The notes beneath the pieces were generated by a model. The model was not told the DNA's origin and ran no database searches. It saw only the letters and a program-made list of their open reading frames with translations. Position numbers and translations under genes: made by a program. 10,448 bases of DNA from an uncultured Ruminococcus sp. (GTDB lineage: Bacteria; Bacillota; Clostridia; Oscillospirales; Acutalibacteraceae), in the NCBI GenBank assembly GCA_946414115.1, contig CAMKNF010000059.1, positions 1 to 10,448 of the forward strand, read 5' to 3'. Below are positions 6,785 through 10,448 of this stretch, one piece after another; positions within the stretch are counted from its first letter, which is position 1; each line of letters begins with the position of its first letter.

Positions 6785-8932
6785 ATGGAGTATTCACAAA
6801 TTTTAGCGCAACAATTCAATATAAAAGAGGAGTATGCCCAAAACATAATCAATCTGCTTGATGACGGCAACACAATTCCGTTTATTGCACGTTACCGTAA
6901 AGAAATGCACGGCTCAATGGACGACCAGCTTATCAGGGAATTCAGTGAAAAGCTTGAATATCTGCGTGGACTTGACAAACGCAGAGAAGAAATACGTTCG
7001 CTGATTGACGGTCAGGAAAAGCTTACAGATGAAATTTCTGTCTTGCTTGACAAGGCTTCAACCTTATCGGAGCTTGAAGATATTTACCGACCCTACAGAC
7101 CGAAGAGAAAGACAAGAGCGTCTGTCGCAAAGGAAAAAGGACTTGAGCCTTTAGCGCTTGAAATTATAAAACAGGAAAGCTCATTTAATCCGAGTGTTAC
7201 TGCAGAAAAATATATAGATGAAGAAAAGGGCGTAGCAACAACTAATGATGCAATTCAGGGTGCAATGGATATAATAGCAGAACAGGTATCCGACAGCGCA
7301 GAAATCAGAAAAAGAGTTCGAAATCTTACAACTATGAACGGTGTTGTGATTTCATCTGCAACCGATTCCGAAAAAGAAAGCGTATATACAACCTATTACG
7401 ACTTTAAAGAACCCGTTAAGAAGATAGCAGGGCATAGGTTGCTTGCAATTAACAGAGGTGAGAAGGAGGGCTTTTTAAAGGTATCAATTGAGTCTGACAG
7501 CGAAAAGCCGCTTAATATAATTTACCGCTTACTCGACAAAGGCACAAATCCGCTTTGCTCCGATATTATAAAAGAAGCCTGTACGGATGCATACAACCGA
7601 TTGATTTTCCCGTCAATTGAGCGAGAAATCAGAAACGATTTAACCGATACAGCGTCCGAAAATGCAATGAAGGTGTTTGCTGTCAATCTGAAACAATTAC
7701 TTATGCAGCCGCCGGTTAAGGGCAAAACCGTACTCGGGCTTGACCCCGGTTACAGAACCGGCTGTAAGGTTGCGGTAGTTGACGATACCGGCAAGGTGCT
7801 TGACACAGCAGTAATTTATCCAACTCATTCAGATAAGAAAATTGAGGAGTCAAAGCAGAAGCTTTTACAGCTAATCAAGAAATACCACGTCGATATTATT
7901 TCAATCGGTAACGGTACAGCAAGCAAGGAAACTGAAATGTTTACGGCTGATGTAATAAAGGAAGCTGACCATACTGTTTATTATATGGTAGTAAGCGAGG
8001 CAGGAGCGTCGGTATATTCCGCCTCAAAGCTTGCCGCAACTGAACTTCCCGAGCTTGACCTTACACTGCGCAGTGCCGTTTCAATCGCAAGACGACTTCA
8101 AGATCCTCTTGCGGAGCTTGTAAAAATAGAGCCAAAAGCAATCGGAGTAGGTCAGTATCAGCACGATATGCCGCAGAAAAGGCTTGGAGAAACGCTTGAC
8201 GGCGTTGTTGAGGACTGCGTAAACTCTGTAGGCGCAGACTTAAACACCGCATCACCTGCTCTCCTTTTAAGAGTGTCGGGATTGAATTCAACAGTATGCA
8301 AAAACATTGTTGCATACAGGGAAGAGAACGGAGCATTTTCCTCACGTGCCGAGCTTAAGAAAGTCCCAAAACTCGGGCCAAAAGCCTTTGAACAGTGCGC
8401 AGGCTTTTTGAGAGTTCCCGAAAGCAAAAATCCTCTTGACAATACGGGAGTTCACCCCGAAAGCTACAAGAGTGCAAAGGAGCTTTTAAATCTGCTTGAT
8501 TATTCAGATAAAGAAATAAAATCAGGCAAATTTCCCGATTTGCAGTCAAGGGTAAAAGCATATGGCACAAAATCACTTGCAGAAAAGCTTGAAATCGGCT
8601 TACCAACACTTGACGATATAGTTAAGGAGCTTTCAAAGCCGGGCAGAGACCCACGAGATGAAATGCCTGCTCCAATGCTGCGCAGTGATATTCTCGACAT
8701 AAAGGATTTAAAAGAGGGAATGGAGCTTAAGGGAACAGTGCGTAATGTAATCGATTTCGGTGCATTTGTCGACATCGGCGTTCATCAGGACGGTCTTGTT
8801 CACATTTCGCAGATTTGCAATAAATACATTAAGCACCCCGGAGAAGTGCTGAAGGTAGGCGACGTAGTAAACGTAAAGATTTTATCGGTAGACCTAGACA
8901 AAAACCGTATTTCCCTTACAATGAGATTTTAA
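6785..8932 (+). CDS. tex: Transcription accessory protein Tex (S1 RNA-binding domain)
   Basis: Tex is a cytoplasmic nucleic-acid-binding protein, the bacterial relative of Spt6, which acts with RNA polymerase on transcripts. The 715 residues match the family length (B. subtilis YdcI is about 719). Domains in order are: the N-terminal helical Tex region beginning MEYSQILAQQFNI with FIARYRKEMHGSMDDQLI; a YqgF/RNase H-like domain starting VLGLDPGYRTGCKVAVVD with Asp320; helix-hairpin-helix repeats around 484-548 (NTASPALLLRVSGLNSTVCKNI and KVPKLGPKAFEQCAGFLR); and a C-terminal S1 domain at about 641-715 (GTVRNVIDFGAFVDIG, DGLVHISQI). The start is set by GGAGG 5 nt upstream. It is a single-gene unit, divergent from the thiamine operon, with no evident functional link to it. 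Confidence 0.97.
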   Translation: MEYSQILAQQFNIKEEYAQNIINLLDDGNTIPFIARYRKEMHGSMDDQLIREFSEKLEYLRGLDKRREEIRSLIDGQEKLTDEISVLLDKASTLSELEDIYRPYRPKRKTRASVAKEKGLEPLALEIIKQESSFNPSVTAEKYIDEEKGVATTNDAIQGAMDIIAEQVSDSAEIRKRVRNLTTMNGVVISSATDSEKESVYTTYYDFKEPVKKIAGHRLLAINRGEKEGFLKVSIESDSEKPLNIIYRLLDKGTNPLCSDIIKEACTDAYNRLIFPSIEREIRNDLTDTASENAMKVFAVNLKQLLMQPPVKGKTVLGLDPGYRTGCKVAVVDDTGKVLDTAVIYPTHSDKKIEESKQKLLQLIKKYHVDIISIGNGTASKETEMFTADVIKEADHTVYYMVVSEAGASVYSASKLAATELPELDLTLRSAVSIARRLQDPLAELVKIEPKAIGVGQYQHDMPQKRLGETLDGVVEDCVNSVGADLNTASPALLLRVSGLNSTVCKNIVAYREENGAFSSRAELKKVPKLGPKAFEQCAGFLRVPESKNPLDNTGVHPESYKSAKELLNLLDYSDKEIKSGKFPDLQSRVKAYGTKSLAEKLEIGLPTLDDIVKELSKPGRDPRDEMPAPMLRSDILDIKDLKEGMELKGTVRNVIDFGAFVDIGVHQDGLVHISQICNKYIKHPGEVLKVGDVVNVKILSVDLDKNRISLTMRF

Positions 8933-8943
8933 GCAAAAACAAA

Positions 8944-8976
8944 GGCTGATTTGAACTGTAGTAGTTTAAATCAGCC
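8944..8976. terminator. Bidirectional terminator between tex and the yaiI-family gene
   Basis: A 13-bp stem (8944-8956 with 8964-8976) with one G-T wobble encloses a 7-base loop. The minus-strand side is followed by a strong TTTGTTTTT tract, the plus-strand side by a weaker GTTTATTTA. It therefore serves as terminator for both converging units, best for the minus strand. Confidence 0.85.
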
Positions 8977-8982
8977 GTTTAT

Positions 8983-9432
8983 TTACTTATTCAATATTTT
9001 CTTTATCAGGCTTTCAAAAGAAGCTTCAAATCTTTCATCATCAGCCTGTGTCCGCTTTTTAGGACCTTTAAGGTGATTTTTACTTTTGGACATTCTTGCT
9101 TTTTTTGCAAGATGCCTGTCCATAAGCAGACCGCCAATGTTGTCATCAGTAAAAATTTTACCCGATTGATGAATACAATAACCGCCCTTTGAAAGCACCA
9201 TAGCCGCAACGCCGTAATCCTGTGTCACAGCAATATCGCCCTTCTGACACATATTCACAAGTGCAAAATCAACAGCGTCAGCACCGGAGCCGATAATTTT
9301 TACTTCGCTGTAAGTTGTGTTCATAATGTGACTTGTATCGCAAAGCAAAACAGTAGGAATATTGTATCGTTTCGCAACTTTTTCAACCTGTCTGACAACA
9401 GGGCAGGCGTCAGCGTCAACAAGAATTTTCAT
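8983..9432 (-). CDS. YaiI/YqxD family protein (DUF188, UPF0178)
   Basis: This 149-residue protein belongs to the YaiI/YqxD family, which has a PIN-like nuclease fold but no established biochemical role. The N-terminus MKILVDADACPVV is the family signature and carries the conserved acidic residues. Other conserved blocks are GADAVDFALVN, GDIAVTQDYGVAAMVL, GKIFTDDNIGGLLMDRHL and GPKKRTQADDERFEASFESLI near the C-terminus. The ATG follows the stop of the upstream cyclophilin gene with only 3 nt between, and the ribosome binding site is weak (GAAG about 9 nt upstream), so it is probably translated from the same transcript by coupling. The length is normal and nothing appears broken. Confidence 0.93.
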   Translation of the reverse strand: MKILVDADACPVVRQVEKVAKRYNIPTVLLCDTSHIMNTTYSEVKIIGSGADAVDFALVNMCQKGDIAVTQDYGVAAMVLSKGGYCIHQSGKIFTDDNIGGLLMDRHLAKKARMSKSKNHLKGPKKRTQADDERFEASFESLIKKILNK

Positions 9433-9435
9433 TTA

Positions 9436-10110
9436 TCAGTCTTCAATAGTAATTGTGTTGATAACAGGCTTTTTACCCTCTGCAACAGTGCCGTTACTAT
9501 CAATTACAGGAGTTTCCTCACAGATTTTATCTACAATATCCATACCTTCTGTAACATGACCGAATCCTGCATACTGACCGTCAAGGAATGTGCTGTCCTC
9601 GTGAACGATAAAGAACTGTGAGCTTGCACTGTCAAAAAGCTGTGAACGAGCCATAGAGATTACGCCTCTTACGTGTGAAATGTCATTCTTAACTCCGTTC
9701 TGTGCAAATTCGCCCTTGATTTCCTCATCACTTCCTCCTGTGCCTGTGCCTAGCGGGTCACCGCCCTGCATCATAAAGCCTTTAATGATTCTGTGGAAAG
9801 TAAGTCCGTCATAAAAGCCTTCTTTTGCAAGCTTTACAAAGTTTGTAACTGTAATAGGCGCAGTATCCGCATCAAGCTCCAAAGAAATTTTACCGTAATC
9901 CTTAATATCAATTACAGCGTTAATCTTGCCTGAAAGCAACTTTTCGTCAGATGAAGATTCCGATACTGCCTCTGTTGCCTTTGAAGAAGTTTCAGAGCTT
10001 GAAGAACTACCCGAGCAACCACCCAGAACAGCCATTGATGCAATTAAAGAAATTGCACACATTAAACTTAAAAACTTAATTGACAGAGATTTAAAATTTG
10101 TTTTGGTCAT
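9436..10110 (-). CDS. Cyclophilin-type peptidyl-prolyl cis-trans isomerase, lipoprotein
   Basis: The 224-residue product is a membrane-anchored cyclophilin that likely assists folding of exported proteins outside the cytoplasmic membrane. Residues 1-31 form a lipoprotein signal peptide (basic start, hydrophobic core SLMCAISLIASMAVLGG) with the lipobox LGGC and lipidated Cys32. A Ser/Glu-rich linker follows to about residue 58. The cyclophilin domain then shows VIDIKDYGKISLELD, the catalytic FHRIIKGFMMQGGD (Arg, Phe, Met, Gln), GVISMARSQ, DSASSQFFIV and FLDGQYAGFGHV. The position of CypA Asn102 is probably Asp here, and the cyclosporin-contact Trp is replaced by Phe, as often in bacterial members. 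The ATG has AAAGGAA 7 nt upstream and a promoter at 10143-10171. The YaiI-family gene follows on the same transcript. Confidence 0.95.
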   Translation of the reverse strand: MTKTNFKSLSIKFLSLMCAISLIASMAVLGGCSGSSSSSETSSKATEAVSESSSDEKLLSGKINAVIDIKDYGKISLELDADTAPITVTNFVKLAKEGFYDGLTFHRIIKGFMMQGGDPLGTGTGGSDEEIKGEFAQNGVKNDISHVRGVISMARSQLFDSASSQFFIVHEDSTFLDGQYAGFGHVTEGMDIVDKICEETPVIDSNGTVAEGKKPVINTITIED

Positions 10111-10142
10111 ACTTAAATTCCTTTCGTAAGTTAATCAAAAAT

Positions 10143-10171
10143 ATTTTAACATTTTTCACTCTTTAAATCAA
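10143..10171 (-). promoter_or_regulatory. Promoter of the cyclophilin-yaiI unit
   Basis: TTGATT (10171-10166) and TAAAAT (10148-10143) are separated by 17 nt, with a TG one base before the -10. Transcription would start near 10136, giving a leader of about 26 nt before the ATG. Confidence 0.72.
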
Positions 10172-10206
10172 CCTTATTATATAAAATTACGTTTTAAAAT
10201 AATAAA

Positions 10207-10240
10207 AGTGCCCCGTAATCTATCTGCATACCGAGGCACT
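10207..10240 (-). terminator. Terminator downstream of the tRNA-Ser 3' half
   Basis: On the minus strand AGTGCCTCG (10240-10232) pairs with CGGGGCACT (10215-10207), nine pairs with one G-U, around a 16-base loop, followed by TTTTATTATTTT. It lies 4 nt after the tRNA CCA end, the normal place for a tRNA terminator, suggesting that this side of the tRNA fragment is original chromosome. Confidence 0.75.
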
Positions 10241-10244
10241 CAAC

Positions 10245-10302
10245 TGGCGGAGACGGTGGGATTCGAACCCACGGTACCAAAAGGTACAACTGATTTCGAG
10301 TC
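10245..10302 (-). pseudogene. 3' half of tRNA-Ser(CGA), probable att remnant
   Basis: Read on the minus strand, the 58 bases give the anticodon loop CTCGAAA (anticodon CGA), the 3' anticodon-stem strand, a long class II variable arm (GTACC-TTTT-GGTAC), a perfect T-arm (GTGGG, TTCGAAT, CCCAC), the 3' acceptor strand CGTCTCC, discriminator G and encoded CCA. The long variable arm, G73 and anticodon all say serine. The expected 5' half (acceptor GGAGACG, D-arm with GCCGAGTGG) is absent from the 146 bases beyond the break, so no complete tRNA is encoded here. Such fragments running from the anticodon loop to the 3' end are the usual identity block of elements that integrate into tRNA genes; the intact tRNA would lie to the right, at the far end of the element. 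Confidence 0.8.
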
Positions 10303-10448
10303 TTTTAGTCAGCGTGTCAATTTCCGGTCATTTCGTGTCAGTTTCAGGTCGTTTCGTCTGAGCCAAAAGCCGCATGAAATAAGGCTATTTCGTCCTTAAA
10401 GCCTTGTTACGACTGCATTTTTTCAAAGTGGGTTCAAATCGGCATTTT
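10303..10448. other. Presumed terminal sequence of an integrated element
   Basis: The stretch to the window edge holds no supportable gene. Besides the 21-bp repeats it has a weak 6-bp inverted repeat (AAGGCT at 10381-10386, AGCCTT at 10400-10405) and a short open minus-strand frame running in from the edge to a TAG at 10385. By position it should be the outer end of whatever inserted into the tRNA-Ser gene. Confidence 0.4.
10313..10357. repeat. Two tandem 21-bp imperfect direct repeats beside the tRNA fragment
   Basis: On the minus strand GACCTGAAACTGACACG (10350-10334) and GACCGGAAATTGACACG (10329-10313) are 15/17 identical with a 21-bp period. The similarity extends outward to give 24-bp copies differing at 3 positions and overlapping by ACG. 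They end 11 bp from the tRNA break. Repeats of this kind beside an att core are plausible arm-type sites for a tyrosine integrase; that role is inference. Confidence 0.7.

Noticed and set aside
10302..10315. A complete tRNA-Ser carrying an 8-base insertion next to the anticodon: removing AAAAGACT would restore a CTGA/TCAG anticodon stem
   Set aside because: The sequence further upstream has no D-arm or acceptor strand complementary to CGTCTCC, so the match is limited to a few bases and is probably chance.
10208..10399. A plus-strand 63-codon frame containing AETVGFEPTVP and a repeated FRSFR pattern
   Set aside because: It is the antisense reading of the tRNA-Ser 3' half and then of the 21-bp repeats. 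The VGFEPTVP string is a familiar artefact of translating the wrong strand of a tRNA, and there is no ribosome binding site.
10381..10405. AAGGCT...AGCCTT inverted repeat as a terminator
   Set aside because: The stem is only 6 bp with a 13-base loop and has no T-run on either side.
10385..10447. Short basic minus-strand frame entering from the window edge, ending at a TAG, possibly the C-terminus of an integrase
   Set aside because: Only 20 codons are visible and they match no integrase motif I recognise; the adjacent VGFEPT-like string suggests a chance frame.

Overview
The window comes from a low-GC, spore-forming anaerobic Firmicute, most likely a gut-type Clostridia member (Oscillospiraceae/Ruminococcaceae-like; this placement is inference). 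The basis is the C-terminal end of the spore-coat ATPase SpoIVA, the oxygen-sensitive ThiH route for thiazole synthesis instead of ThiO, the short anaerobe-type ThiC, and Gram-positive ribosome binding sites.

Layout. At 1-297 (+) lies the last ~80 codons of spoIVA, with no recognisable SpoIVA sequence before about position 55. A bidirectional terminator hairpin at 310-345 separates it from a convergent thiamine operon that fills 365-6696 on the minus strand. Read in transcription order, the operon is: sigma-A-type promoter, TPP riboswitch, intrinsic terminator, thiS, thiF, thiG, thiH, a tenI-thiE gene fusion, thiD, thiC. Genes overlap or are 2-13 nt apart, and several ribosome binding sites lie inside the end of the preceding gene. 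Together they make both halves of thiamine: ThiS/ThiF/ThiG/ThiH plus the TenI domain for the thiazole, ThiC/ThiD for the pyrimidine, and the ThiE domain to join them. The final kinase ThiL, a thiazole-salvage kinase ThiM, DXS and the cysteine desulfurase are not in the window.

Divergent from the operon is tex (6785-8932, +), an S1-domain transcription accessory protein with its own extended -10 promoter. It converges, across a second bidirectional hairpin (8944-8976), on a minus-strand pair: a cyclophilin-type lipoprotein peptidyl-prolyl isomerase (9436-10110) followed by a YaiI/YqxD-family protein (8983-9432), led by a good promoter at 10143-10171.

The right end (10207-10448) is the least ordinary part. 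It holds only the 3' half of a class II tRNA-Ser(CGA), from the anticodon loop to CCA, still followed by its own terminator. Beyond the break is sequence unlike a tRNA 5' half, with two tandem 21-bp repeats starting 11 bp from it. This is the pattern expected for the displaced att end of an element integrated into a tRNA-Ser gene, with the element lying to the right of the window. No clearly new gene system is visible. The most noteworthy points are the TenI-ThiE fusion, this probable att site with its repeats, the truncated spoIVA, and the CX2CX3C cluster motif in ThiC.
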